Positions 34,402 to 47,700 of a DNA stretch of 64,000 nucleotides are shown here, piece after piece. The stretch spans positions 215,252 through 279,251 of the forward strand of contig NW_004797278.1 of assembly GCF_000002075.1 (NCBI RefSeq), read 5' to 3'. Source of the DNA: Aplysia californica (taxonomy: Eukaryota; Mollusca; Gastropoda; Aplysiida; Aplysiidae). The position numbers and the translations under genes are program-made. Numbering within the stretch: position 1 is the stretch's first letter; every line of letters starts with the position of its first letter. Below the pieces are notes generated by a model. The model worked only from the letters and a program-made list of their open reading frames with translations, made no database searches and was not told the origin of the DNA.

Positions 34402-35071
34402 ATCAAAATATGCCCCGAAATGCCAGTCTTGAGAGGTTGTGCCCCGAAATTTTCATCTGTCTCCAGTGAGTTAATGAAATCGTAAGGTGAGTGGGTGTGT
34501 ATACATGACAACTCTGACCGTGTCTACTTCTCCTCCCCTCATGGCCAAATGGCACGGTGCACCACATGACGATGCGTAGGCCTAATAATCCTAATATTGT
34601 AAAAGCTCGGTATATATAATGTTCTTGGCTTAAAATGTAATCTTGGCTGTAGTGTTCAATATCTAAAATCCTGAGTCCCAGTTAGTATTTTACCCTTTAA
34701 ATGAAAGCTATGATAGTATCTAAAACAATACCCTTAAAAAATGAATTTTTCGCTACATAACATTCATGTTTTAGAATCTTAATGACTCATTCATCCGTAG
34801 TTGACTGTAATAACTAGGTCTAATATAAAGTGTTGAATCTTGATTAATGAGAGGTATAAATATAGATCTAGGTTTGCCACAAAACAATGATGGAGAGAAA
34901 TTCTACGCAATGTACCTCATATTGTACCAACCATCATGCCCAGTATGGTACCGTATTGTACTTGAAGAGTAAGAGTAGAGAGAGCCCTTTGGGTACTCGG
35001 GTGCCTTGGCCTAAATTTTGTTTTACAGGAACCCACTCCATTCAAAGCTGCCTTTTATTTTTATCTCTATA
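34402..35071. other. Unassigned spacer
   Basis: AT-rich; no gene or repeat recognised. Confidence 0.4.
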
Positions 35072-36020
35072 CTGCGAGACTCAGATTCTACGAAGTCAGA
35101 TTCAAGGAAAACTTGGAGTCATCAAAGGTGTTAGATTCCCTGTTGTTTTTAATTCATAGATATCAACAAAAATAACTCGGATTCAAGGAACACATAAATA
35201 GGCAAGTTCGGGCCCAATTAAGTTGCTTGCAGGGTGTACAGCCCCCACTGACGTGGCTTGGCTAATTTTTCTCCTGCAATGAACCTTATCTATTCTTGGA
35301 AACCTTTCATAGCACCTGCATCGTGAACCATTATTCTCTTTGCCTATTGTGTATATATTTTGCGACCAAACAGCGTCCTTCTTTCACACAAAAACATGAG
35401 TTGTAAACACGCACACATTTCTTTGCATGCAACAGGGTCGGACGGGCGGCCAGCACACGTACAATGTGGCTGTGTGTGCGTGTGTCTGATGGGAGGGGCC
35501 CCAAGCAGGCTGGGCATGGAAAGTCAGTACAGATACAAACCAGTCAACGATATTTTTTAAAAACTCGGCCACTGATCAATATTTACAATGATAAGCTGGT
35601 CTTGACACAGATCTGCATAATGAATTGCGTGCTGGACTGTGGAATCAAACGCTGCTATACTAGGCTCTACACAGCAGCGTAACATGTTCGGTAAACAGTG
35701 TATGTTCTTGATAATAGATGACACAGGCGTGCATTTGAACGCATCGGCCCTTTTGCACAATGTGTGCTTGGTAGAGGTCAGTTGTATTTTCCTGCAATTT
35801 TCCAGCATTTCTTCGGTAAGGCAGCAAAATAATGAAAATGCCTCTCATATAAAACCAGACTACTTTTAACTGAGAAAGTCGATTGCATTATATATTTATA
35901 TACCTTACTTGCTCTGTACCTGTAATTTCTACACAAAAACCTCATGTTGCTATAACGAACGCTGGGATTCAACTTAATTGAAGGTCAAGCCAAACGACTT
36001 CATTGAATCCGAGTTCCTCT
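35072..36020. mobile_element. Probable degenerate TA-flanked pogo-like element, family G (about 950 bp)
   Basis: The right end on the minus strand, CAGAGGAACTCGGATTCAAT, is bounded by TA and resembles the left-side 'actgcgagactcagattcta'; 'gaagtc' follows on both arms. The phrase 'actcggattcaaggaac' recurs inside at about 35176. Pairing is about 70 percent over the ends by eye, so the left boundary is uncertain. Confidence 0.45.
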
Positions 36021-36570
36021 GTATCTTTTCTCCCAGTAGTTATAATTAATAGTATCATAAGCAGATACCAACAGAAAGAAAATCACCCTACTCTAGCATA
36101 TTTTCATTGTTATGCCGCCGTTTTTGCCCAATATGTAATAAGGAGCCATTTTTATTTTTAATTCTTTCAAAAATTAGACATTTATTTTCAGTATAGCAAC
36201 TCTCAAAAGGGATTTTGTAAACTTAAAATAAAAGCTTTTAGCTTACTAAAAAAAAAAAGAAGCAATATTGTTCAAGTAAAAGCTGATTATACTGCCTGAA
36301 AATTATCTGTATTAGTGAATAGGGAACTCTTTAAAAAATTCATGTTCAGTACATGTGTTGAACAGTGTTGCCATTTGTCTTTTATTTCCATTTCTAACTC
36401 ATTGACCTTTTGCTAAGAAAAGTTCTCAGAGCAATGAAGGCATATATTGCCTTGGAGTTTGCATATCCCTGTCTGACAAACTTATGCAGGGATATTTGCT
36501 GGCAGACTCTTTCTCATTGTTAAAAAAGACCTCTATTTATACATATTTTTATGTGTCTTTTTTTCTTCAG
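36021..36570 (+). other. Upstream flank or 5' intron of YTHDC2
   Basis: AT-rich, with an A-run at 36248-36259. It ends in a strong acceptor 'tttttttcttcag' at 36570, so a non-coding 5' exon may exist upstream. No promoter element can be defended. Confidence 0.4.
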
Positions 36571-36601
36571 CATGTAAACTGTGGCTGCATTTGTACGAGG
36601 C

Positions 36602-38705
36602 ATGATGCCACGTAAAGATAAAAGTAGATCTGAACGAGGGCCTGCTCTGACTGAAGATGTGTGCATTGGCGAGGATGTTAAAATTGGCATCCATCTGGCT
36701 GTGGAGCGATTCAGACTCGATGCTACCAAAGAAGGTAATGGTGATGCTAAAAATATATTTTCCCTGGTTAAGAGAAATATTGTTTGATGAATATTAGACA
36801 CACCTACAAGCTCTTTGTGGTATTTATACAAGGAATGAAGAAATGGCATATATCTACAATATCATAGAGATTAGTTAAGTTTGTAGTTCTGTATTATTTT
36901 CTCTTTGTAAAGTAAGATGATTTACAGGCTAGTTTATTATACAAGATGCTTTTTTTTCTGATGCTATATTGTATTTGCCTAAGATATCAAATACTGTTTG
37001 TCTCGCTAAGCATTGCTACCCTACCTTCTGCTTGGAATGCTCTCATGTTATCTGTTTTTGTGCCTGCCCAAACAATACATGAAGACATGCTTAGCTTTTA
37101 TCTTGATCCTTTTCATTTTCTCATCATAGTCTTCATTTCCCGTTTTGTCTCCCATACTTTTCCAGCTAGAATGTTTTGTTTCACTGTTAATATTTTACAA
37201 AACTCACACAAACACCATCACTCCACAGTGGTATAAGTAAACAATAGATCTATTTCTCACAATTTTCCACAAATCTACGGAAATACATTTATGATTTCAG
37301 CTTTTTCAACAGAAATCTTGTATTCTAATTATAATCCATTGCAGTAAAAGTGCAGCAGTTTGGGAACTACGCAAATGTGTGGCCATAATATCACCTTTTT
37401 AAAAATGATTTTTTCTTTATCTGACTGAAATTGACAATATGCAATTTCAGATCTAAGATATGAGCTGATTAAGAATGGATAATTTGCTTGTTCTTACTCA
37501 TCTTGTGGCCCCCCCCCTCCCCCCTTCCTTTTCAGTTTCAGTTCTCCTCTTTAAAAGAAAAATCTATCAGATTCTTATTGAACAGCAGTCTTTATCTCAC
37601 ACTCTCCTGTTTCCTACATGCTCCTCCCCATCACTGTTCATCTCCCTTGTGTATTTCTTGTTATGCACATAATGAAGTAATTGAATAAATGCCAATTTCC
37701 CAGTGGCTTTAATGGTGGTTTCTTTTTGTTTTTACTCATCAGAACTGGCTTTCCCTACATCTTTGTCGACAACTGAGAGAGCTTATGTCCATCGATATTG
37801 TGAAAAATTAGGGGGTCTCAAGACCCGAAGTAGAGGGTAAATATCTTTTATGATGTCGTTGCCAAATAAGTTGTATTTTGTAAACTAAATTAAATAGTTC
37901 CCAATTGTTTGACTTCTGTTCTGGTCTTTTCAATATTGTGTATCTGTTTTCAAGGGAAAAACAAGAGATGTCAGTTTTTGGTTAATTTGAGTTGTGACAT
38001 GAGTTAGAAAGTGTTTACGCACCTCTGCTGTCCCATCTAAGTGTCCAGGGCTAAAACCTGGTAAGTCGCCCAATATCAGATTTGGAAAATAAGCTATGCC
38101 ATGGATAAATGTGGGTTGTCAAGCATTTCATTGATGTTTCTCAATATGCATAAAAGTTATATCCCTTGCTTTTTTCCTTGTGCCCTTCAGCTATTAATGC
38201 TGAATGTTGTTTGTTTTTTTAGATAGAACCATATTTACATACTACTGACCTTGTTTTCATGGAGGCATTAGGTGTTATACTTGTATTGGTGAAAGATTCA
38301 CTCCTCTCACATATTCTAGCCTGAAATGCACAAAAGTCCACAAGGTATAGAGACATTGAAGAATCACAGAATCTTGTACAGTTTGTCCCTTAGAGACATT
38401 CATCTGGATAAATCAGTATCTTCAAAGTTTGACTAATATTGGTTACGTTCTTTCAATAATGAGAGTCTCCAGTTAAAGTAATCTAATTGAAGTCTATAAT
38501 TAAATTATTTGCAGGAATGGCCAAAACCGGTACATTACCGTTACCAAGCACAATAAAGCTAAAGGCAAATGGACTCCCGATTTGCTCAGCTTTTCAAGGA
38601 ATGAACTTGGCTATGTGACTCAACTGCTCCAACGATTTCCTGTCAATGACCGGGAAAGAGATGACCTCACTCCTGTAGTCAAAAAAAGAGCAAGTACACA
38701 TGACG
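36602..38705 (+). CDS. YTHDC2: YTHDC2 exons 1-3: R3H domain
   Basis: Residues about 18-110. The segment [12 protein letters not shown] leads into [23 protein letters not shown], the R3H core. The conserved arginine and histidine of the R-x3-H signature are at E-R-A-Y-V-H. A basic loop K-T-R-S-R-G-N-G-Q-N-R-Y follows. R3H domains bind single-stranded nucleic acid; in YTHDC2 it is known to help bind RNA and the 5'-3' exonuclease XRN1 pathway. The first junction is phase 1, the second phase 2. Confidence 0.92.
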
Positions 38706-41700
38706 GTAAGGTGGAAATGTAGTCACAATAGGTTATTTGCTGAAAGTGTACCTCATGACCCCATCAGACGGAGGTGCAGTCGAACCTGCCCTAACAGTCA
38801 CCTGTCAAAGACAATCACCTGTGCAAATGACCACTTCTTACTTTCACTCCAAAGCGTTTTTTCTACGTTATATTGACACTGTCCAAGTTGTCCACTTGTC
38901 TAAGACTAGTTTTCTCCTTGATAATGGGTGGTGGTGTTGGACGATTTCGACTGTATTTTCATTTGGGCACGATCATAAAGATTTCAGGGTTACTGTATCT
39001 TGAAGAGAGTTTGTGGTAAAATGCACATTCAAAGTCAACATTTTATCTTTCAGAATATCAGCCAAATTGAGCTTGCTAAAAGTAGTTTCAAGTTTTCAAA
39101 TTTTCTTTTTCCTTTTTTTGTGTTCATCACCTTTTGAAGATATTTACAAATGGTTGCAAACTTTGTCTTTATGGTTTTAAAATTTTCCTCTTATTTCTCA
39201 TCACATGCTCAGGTTCTAAAGACAAGTCGTCTCAAGGAAGGTTGGTCGGCTCCCCTGCCCAGGTTCCACCCAAGCGATCAGCATCAGACCTCAACAAATT
39301 CAGACAGTCACTTCCTGTATTCAAGATGGGACCAAATATCATAGAAACTATAAATTCAAACAAAGTGTGTTTGATAGCAGGTGAAACTGGATCTGGAAAG
39401 ACCACCCAGGTTTGATTACTTGTTGTGGTTACCATGTAGTTAACTCCTTTGTTGCCTTATGATGTACCTGATATGTAATAAAATTGCGTTAAAAATTGTG
39501 CCGTACCATGGACATCACGGGAGTTCGCAAAATTTGCTGCTCTTGTTTGCCTATATGACATTACATGTACATCATACTAATCACCTGGCTCAGAAGTTTT
39601 AGCCACAAACACAGCATGAATTCGTATAAGGGAATAAAAAATGCACATATTGGCACCAAATTTGCTAGTATTAGTTTACTGGTAGGCTTGAAGGCAATCG
39701 ATAAACGTGGATCTAGTTTTGCGGACAACCATGTGCTCCCGCAAAACTTTAACACCAAAATAACTTTGAAAAGCCGGAAAATTCCACTTTTTGACTTCGA
39801 TTTGAAAGTGTTTGGAAATTATAAGATGGGGGATTTAGGGAATGAGGAAAATGAGAAAAGTGACGTGATCGAAATTCCGGATTCCGGAATATGTCAAGAG
39901 TGGGCTAAATCTTGACCGTGAGTCCAATAACACTGAGACATGAGACTGCTGTCCTGGCTAATGAGCTTAGCTGAAAATTAGTACTGATAGTAGGAACACT
40001 TACCCCTTGTCAACGAAGGGGTTAAGAATAATTGTATTTCTCTGTAATCTTTATATTGTAATGCTTTTTTAGACAGGCCATCAAGATATTTTATCATAGT
40101 CAGAAAAGAATCCAATGAAACATTTCTGTGGGGTATCTTTTAATATTCACTTCTTTGTGCAGAGGGGTTTTGTTCCATGACAATGTTATATAACATTTAT
40201 TATGTAAACTTAGTGTTCAGCATAGAAAACTCATAGTTTCTCTCTTTTTTTTTTGTGGACCAGTATTATTTTCTTTCTCCTAAAACTTACTATCAGCCTA
40301 TCTAGATGTGTGTTGCTTTTAGAAATCTTGTGAGGTTTGCAAAAGCATGGTCAGGTTCATGTTATGTTTGTGATGTTACAATTGTTTTTGCCCATTTGTA
40401 TTTAGGTCCCTCAACTGATCCTTGATGATTGTCATGAGAAGAAGCGACCATGTCGTATACTCTGCACTCAGCCGAGGAGGATTGCAGCTGTGACCATTGC
40501 AGAACGTGTGGCTGCCGAGAGAGGGGAGAAGATTGGTGGAACAGTAGGCTACCAGATCAGATTGGAGAGCAAGTGAGCATGATAGCACATTGCAAGCCTC
40601 AAAAAGCAAACCTTCCTCTTTTGTGCTTACTTTGGTTAGGGTAGGAAAGCAGGGAAGCATTGGATATTTTAAAGAAAATTTTTCCATTGAACACATAAAT
40701 TATTAATGTATTCTTTATCCATAAAGAAGTAAGAGAAAAGCCGAGGCCTTGTTATTGGTATGGTGAGTGTTTCTCAGTCTTTGATGCTAAACAAAAGATG
40801 AAAAAGTTGAAATGAAATTGCTTTTTGTATACATTAGAAGCAGTAATTAAAGAAAACTGGGTGTATTATGCTTTGAATTATTTAAAAAATTAATTTGTTT
40901 TATCTATGTTTAGCTTATATTTTATTCTTATAAAAGCGGCTGTTTTTTAATTCATTTTTGATAGGGTTTCTTCAAAGACGGTCCTCACGTTTTGCACTGC
41001 TGGAGTAGTGCTGAGGAATTTGGTTGGCACTGAGTCGAACCTGGGCACTGTTACTCATGTCGTTGTGGTGAGTGTAGTGGCAAATTTTTGCTCTTTTTGT
41101 TAGACTTATGAATAGAAATGTTATTTCTGATTCTATAAAAGCATTGCTTGAGTCATTCCCGTTATGAAGTCTAGAGGGTAAGTTTGAAAAGATTTTACTA
41201 AAAGTATTACCTTCTCTTTGAGCAACAAGCTGCTTTGTCATGTGAAAAGTATAGGAGGCAAAAACACTTATATTGCTAGACTGAGTGCTTACTGGATTCC
41301 AATTATTTTTTTTAAAAAAATAATGCAATAATTTTGTAATGTTTATGCTGGCCTTGCGTCTGGCGCTGACCTGATGACAAGGACATGTGGTTACTTGAGG
41401 GAAGTATTGCGCTGCCAAGAGCGAAATGCTCGCAGCTAAAGGGATTTGAAAACAACAACAACAACAACATGCTGGCCTTGTATTAGGGGGGTGTCACGCT
41501 CGCCCGGCCAGTGGCGATTTCTGCAAAAATCATAACTTTATTAGTTCTTGGCCTAGCATCATAAACCCATCCTGAAACGAGAGGTCTATGTGTCATCTTT
41601 GTTTCCATGTTAGTTTCATTGGGGAGAGAAATGCGTAACATTATAGAATTTTTAGTTAAACTGCAAGGGTTGTTACACGTTCTGCCACAACGTGAAGCAC

Positions 41701-44700
41701 GCAATTTTTGACAAATTTAGAGCGTAGCACGTTTTGGACGGTTTATTCGAGTGGAATTTTCCATCGCTAATCGTTGTAGGTGGCTGTAGATATCACATGA
41801 TTTTTTAGTACAATTGGACGCTGAAGAGTTTACAACCCATACAGAGTTTGTACGACGCTTCTGTAAAAAGTTATGGTAAAATAAATATATATTCTTCCAA
41901 ATTAAAAAAAAATCAACAATGAAAAACGCTCCCGGGGCAAGTTATATTGATATCATTTAGCTGTCTAGAAATGTCTTGACTAAAGTTTTGTAGGAGAAAA
42001 TCAAACTTTTCTACACTACTCCAGTTCATTTCATAAGGTTAAAAAAACATTCACCCGCAGAGCCAGAAGTCAGGGGCAAGTATGTCCCGATTTTTATTGT
42101 AAATGATGTAAACAAACAACTGCCGTCAATAATACGACTAGTTCTGGTAGTACAAGAGTGATCAACATTATCATTTATGGCCAAAGATACTTTTTTATAT
42201 TTGAATACTGAATATAGAAAATTTGAAACTAAAATGAAACTTTCAAAGAATATATTGAAAAATGTGGTGGGCTTTGGTCCTCCTCCAATGAGATAAAAAG
42301 AGTGAATTCGTATCAATCCAAGAAGGAAAAGGTTGATGGAAGAAAGCGCAGGTCAAGTACTAGAAAATCTTGATCGATTTGGTGGGAGGGGGGGGGTGTC
42401 ACGTCAAAAGGCGTTTACCCAGACTCTGTGTACATTACGCAGTAGTCATTGGGTGCAGAATTAAAAAGAAATTGAAAAATATTGATGATGAATTCACCTG
42501 GCAACAAGGCAAGATGAAATAATTAGTATTGAGCTCCTCAGAAGAAGGATATTATTGTTGCTCTTGCCAAGTTCAGTGGCTCAGAAGCCCATGTTACTTT
42601 AAACTTCAGCTGTGAAATGAAAAAAATGGTATCTTGTTGTTGACTGAAAATATTGCTTGTCTGGTAATTGGTAATATGGCATGGTATCATAGGGAGTTAA
42701 CTTATTATGTGCTTTGCCTACCTTTTGCAGCCTCTGTTACCTTTTATACTTATGGTGTCCAGGGGAGAAGCAAACATCTTTCTCTTGATTGTTATGTATG
42801 GTTGTAGGCTGTATACTGGTTTTGATGAATGTTTCTCCTACTGCTCCAGCAGATGAAAACATCTCCTCTGAGATGTTGGTCTTCTGAGATTTATTATTGT
42901 TATTATTCTGCCTTTCTTGCCCTGCATCTTTGTGCTTTTTTAAATGTAGGGGATTTTACACCCCTTCCTGTCTGTTAGGGCCAACCTGGGCTGAGAGAGA
43001 TACGACATCACAGAGATACTAGATAACAACTTTCTCCCCACTTGGGAATCAACACTAGGTCTCCTGCATGCGACAGCAAAGCTCTTAACTGCTACACCAC
43101 AGACACTGGTTCTCTTCCTCTGTATCCATCTGATCTTTGGTTGTATGCTCTCTCATTTGATGCACCACTTTTTGCTTATCTAAAGAATGTATACTTTTGC
43201 TCATGACTGTTGGCATTCTTATGGAATTAGATTCAAAATCATGTTAGTCAGGCACGAATAATTCAAATACTTTGGGTATTGACAAATGTCTTCGACACAC
43301 CCATAATTCGGGTTAAAGTCTAATGGTGATGAAAAATTAAAGAGAGATCAGTCAGGGAACGGCAATCTTCTTTGCTTCCACCCTTAGTCCCACCCACCAA
43401 TGCCACCCCTCACTGCTATCATTGTAACAACGATTTGAGGAACTCTTTTCTCCGCTGGCCGTACGATCAGGGCAGCGGGCATTGGTCAATCTAGTTTCAC
43501 ACCTCTGGCTTTTGGCTACCCAGGAAAGTTTTCGTAGTGGCTCGCTACTCAAGCACTCTCATGGGCAGTCGTGAGATTTCACACCATCTCTGCACTGACC
43601 ATCTGCATTGCTCTGGGCTCACATGATGGGGTAACATTTACCTCCAAATTGCACCCCTACTCCCCTTCCTTGCCCAGCGGCATGGCCATAGCGTTAAGTT
43701 TACAGCCGACGGAACCAAACTTGCTAGTCAAATCAGGGCTGAGCGGGCAAAGCATTTTCCGTCTTAGACAGGTGAAACCCTCGAAACCCTCGGAAGGGAG
43801 CGGATTTTTCTTTCCGTTTCTGCATTGGACAGGTTTCCGTTTTATACAGGTAATTAAAGAGGAATGTATCAAGGGGGGAGCGAGGAGGTTCTGTTAAGAC
43901 AGGTTTCCGTTAAGGCAGGTTCGACGGTATTTAAAAATAGAGTGATTCTGAAATTTGAATTCTTATCTATTTAAAAACTAGTCACAGTTTCACATTGATT
44001 TTTTTCACCCAAGTAAGGTAACTGATCGGGCTTTTGATTTAGCGAATAAAAAAAGTTGGCATCAAAATTTAAAAAGACGTTTTGTTAGCAAACGGCAGAG
44101 TTATCCTGTCTGCTTGCTACTACAGAAGATGAATGCGTACAATCCGTCATCAGTTGGTGGCAGAGTTATTTTATTAATTTATCATAGAAAATGATTTGTT
44201 TTGCATTCTTTTTATGCTTTAATATTGAGTTGTTTTGATACTGATGATATAATAGTTTTCTTCGGAAAGTAGAATTTATAATAAGTTTAAAAGTTGGAGG
44301 GTCAATTTTGATATTTTGGTGTGTGAGAACAATGGTTAAATGGCTTAATTTTTTACTTACAGGATGAAGTTCATGAGAGAGACAAGTTTGTGGATTTTCT
44401 GCTCCTATGTCTGAGAGAGGTTCTTGAAAAGCACCCAAATCTTCGTCTCATTTTGATGAGTGCCACACTGAATATGGAACTTTTTTCCGAGTATTTTGAC
44501 AACTGCCCAATCATTTGTGGTATGATATAGTCCTGATTTTACTTTTCACTGTTGGTTTAGCTTTTTGTTGTCACTGATTTTAATGCATGCTCCAAAGATT
44601 TTTAATTTTTTCCAAGTAGGCAATGATGGATAAGGTAGTGTCTTATCATATAGTGCTAACTTTGGAATGTTTTGATATTTTTTTTCTGATTTCATAAGTT

Positions 44701-47700
44701 GTCTATATAGCTATTAGCCTAAGGTACATAGATGTTTTTAAAAAAATTCAGATTATTTCTGACCTCTGGTAGATGGAAGCTGAACTGCTACAATAAACTA
44801 ACAGTTTGGGTGCAGGTAAAACGCTTTGCTACTTCTTGTCATATCCTTTTTCCTCAGTTCCTGGAAGTCTTCATGATGTAGAGGAGTACTTTCTCGAGGA
44901 CATCTTGAAATGGTGAGGACTCTTGGGCAGGTGGAAAAAGATGAACTTCTCTTTTTATTAGTGCCATATATTTCTCTAAAAGCCTCTTAGAATGATATTC
45001 CATTTACAGTGAGTCGCAAATGGTTTTTGTAGCAAAGGCCATCATTTCCTAGTCTTTCAGCTGCAAATGAGTTTATATGACTGAATTTTGACATGTTTCG
45101 AGCATTTGAAATGGTGTTGATATATGCATATCGAAGAGGATTTTTATAATATGTTTGCTGGCAAAAGCCTTTTTGAAAAGTTATGTGAAACTTTATGTGA
45201 AGATGACAATAGATAGGAGGAATTTCTCTTTTCTTTTATTAGCAGTGAGTTTATTGTAAACATATTGAGGTTAGTGTAACTGACAGTCATGAAAATTTTT
45301 TGTAGGAAGGGTGTATTGGTAAATGATCAAATAAATTGCCAACTCAAAGGGAGAAGACTATCTGTTACAACTTCTAAGTGGTCATCATACAGTTTTGAAA
45401 ATTTCAGGACCGTATCTATAACATTTCTGAGTTTTAAAAAAATGATATCTTCATTAATTTTTAGATGAGGTTTCACTTTTGGGATCAGTGTGAAATTTTA
45501 CACTTTCCTGAACTCTTTCATTAAGCACTTGTTTTCTCAAATAAATGAAAGTAATTTTGTTTGTATTGTAACAAGGTGTCAATGTGCCAAGTGGTAGTTA
45601 TGTTCATTTTGTGCTTGAGCTTTGGTCAAAAAAATGCATGAGAATTAAAGGTAGGCAGAAATGCTTTTCTTTTGTCTGAAAACTGAAAGAATGAAGGTCA
45701 CTACAGAACAGACTGTGTGATCAAGGATTTGATGTTTCCATAAATGTGATGGATTATGGATTAAAAGTAATGTTTCCTTTAAAAAAGTTTATTTTCGTCT
45801 CCTCCAACTCTATTTTTCCTTTAAAAAATGGAAAGATAACTTATAGACTTGTCTCTGTGTGTTTCATTTATGAAATGTGTTTCATATTCAATACTATCTT
45901 TCTTGTTTTTTACAGGACCAATTACAAATCACGTGAAATGAATAAAGCGTTGGAGAAAAGCAAATCAGGCAAGAGATCTTGGAACCTGTTTATTGTAGCA
46001 GTGTCTTTTTTGGCTTTTATACAGAAAGTTTTTCTTATGAAGTCTTAATTCTGCATGTCTGAATGTTCTTTTGTGTTGAGAACAGATTCTGTTATTCTCT
46101 CTCTTTGCCCATCTGCCTTTCTATATATCCTTTTCTGATGAATGAGCTAGATCTAATGTTTTCAGTTCCGATTCTAATTCCTTTTTCGGTGAACATGCGA
46201 TCATCACTTTTAATTTTCTCAGTATGCTGAAATTTTTATAATGGTTTGGTATTTTTGCCAAGATACAGGTATAGTAGTGATGTACCGCATCTGCATCCCG
46301 GTCCATGGGGACAAATGTTGTGCTCTCTTCGAGCTGCGTGGGTGGAAGTGTTAATGCTTGCATTTATATAGCACATATCAATGCTCAACAGCATCCTTTA
46401 TGTGCTTTACGTGTATTATTACCCTAGCTGACCCTAGATCACTCAGGAACATTCACAGCTTCTGGGGAAGCATACAGTACAAGCAGCTGATTGACTGCTC
46501 ACCATATTGACATTATCTTTCACCATCTGTAGCTGGTACCTATTCCCACCTGGGTGAGGTGAGGAAAATTTGTGAAAAGTGCCTTTCTCAAGGGCACAAT
46601 GTCAGGTCCCTAAGGAGACTTGAACCCATGACTTCAATAACAAGCGCAACAGCCCAGCCACTAGACCACAGATGCCATAATATTTACGAAGATAAGGCAA
46701 GGAGATAGTACTTTACTTTTGTAATTGTGCATTTCTGATCGCACATTATTCACCATTTATGTTGCCAAATTTGAGAAAAAGTGTGAGCCGAATTTAGGAG
46801 TACAGTAGAGGATATGAATATGCACATCAACACACATCTATATTCACCATCATCGTCATTGGACTTGTTACTTTGCAGCCAAAAAAACAGAGGATCTTCT
46901 GTCTGAGTGGTTTTCTGTAAAAGATGCCACATCTGGTGAGACACTGGACAGTGATTTTGAAGACGACTCAGATGTCACAACATCAGATAATGTGGAAGAG
47001 GTGTGTGGGTTTTTTTTAAAGACTGTGGTATTGTTTATTTTCTATAGATGGAGTTATTTACTTAAGAAATATTGTTTGAGGAATTTAGATTATGTTGATT
47101 GACTTTGCTAAATTAATGACATACCTCTCTTTACAAGCCATGTTGTATTTCTATTTGTAAACAGGTAAGATGGAGCATTGGTGATTAGTCCCATGCCACA
47201 GTATGTGCTACTGCAATGATTATTGTCATTTTTACGTCTTGAAATTAGAAATGAGTCTTTCTCTATCCATTCTCATAGGAACAAAAACTACATGTTGGTA
47301 CTTTTATATATGCATGTGAATGTATGCTAATGTGTTGTTGTACTTGTGTCGGACTCAAAACTATTTCTCTTCTACCTGTTCATTTTGCTAACTTATTTTC
47401 TTCCAAAATACATGATGGCTTACTGTAATTGGTTTTCCAGAAGTTCAATTCAAGGAAATGTCAATTTATGTGTGTGCAAAAGGTTTCAATATTTGTACAT
47501 TTAACTGGTCTGATTGTGTCTGTTCCCCCCCCCCGATACAGCTAGGGGAAGAGAAAGAAAATTTGGATCCTGCTGTAAAAAAAGAAATGGATGACCTTCT
47601 TCAAGAGGTCTGGCTCTCTGGCAACAAGGAACTGTTCCACAAAATATTGCTTCTAATTTCCAGTGAACACATCAGCGGTAAGCTTCTTTTTCTATCTTGG

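Noticed and set aside
39565-39915. 116-codon plus-strand frame in a YTHDC2 intron
   Set aside because: It is inside the TTAA-bounded element, has no recognisable domain, and its composition follows the surrounding DNA.
40972-41418. 148-codon minus-strand frame
   Set aside because: It overlaps YTHDC2 exon 6 on the opposite strand and intron sequence; no domain is visible.
43571-43897. 108-codon plus-strand frame
   Set aside because: It is a chance frame through the truncated family A transposon.
45900-45930. GT donor 'cac|gtgaaa' inside YTHDC2 exon 9 as the true exon end
   Set aside because: Phase would fit, but it removes the R-E-M-N-K segment that matches the family, and the GC donor downstream has the better overall consensus.
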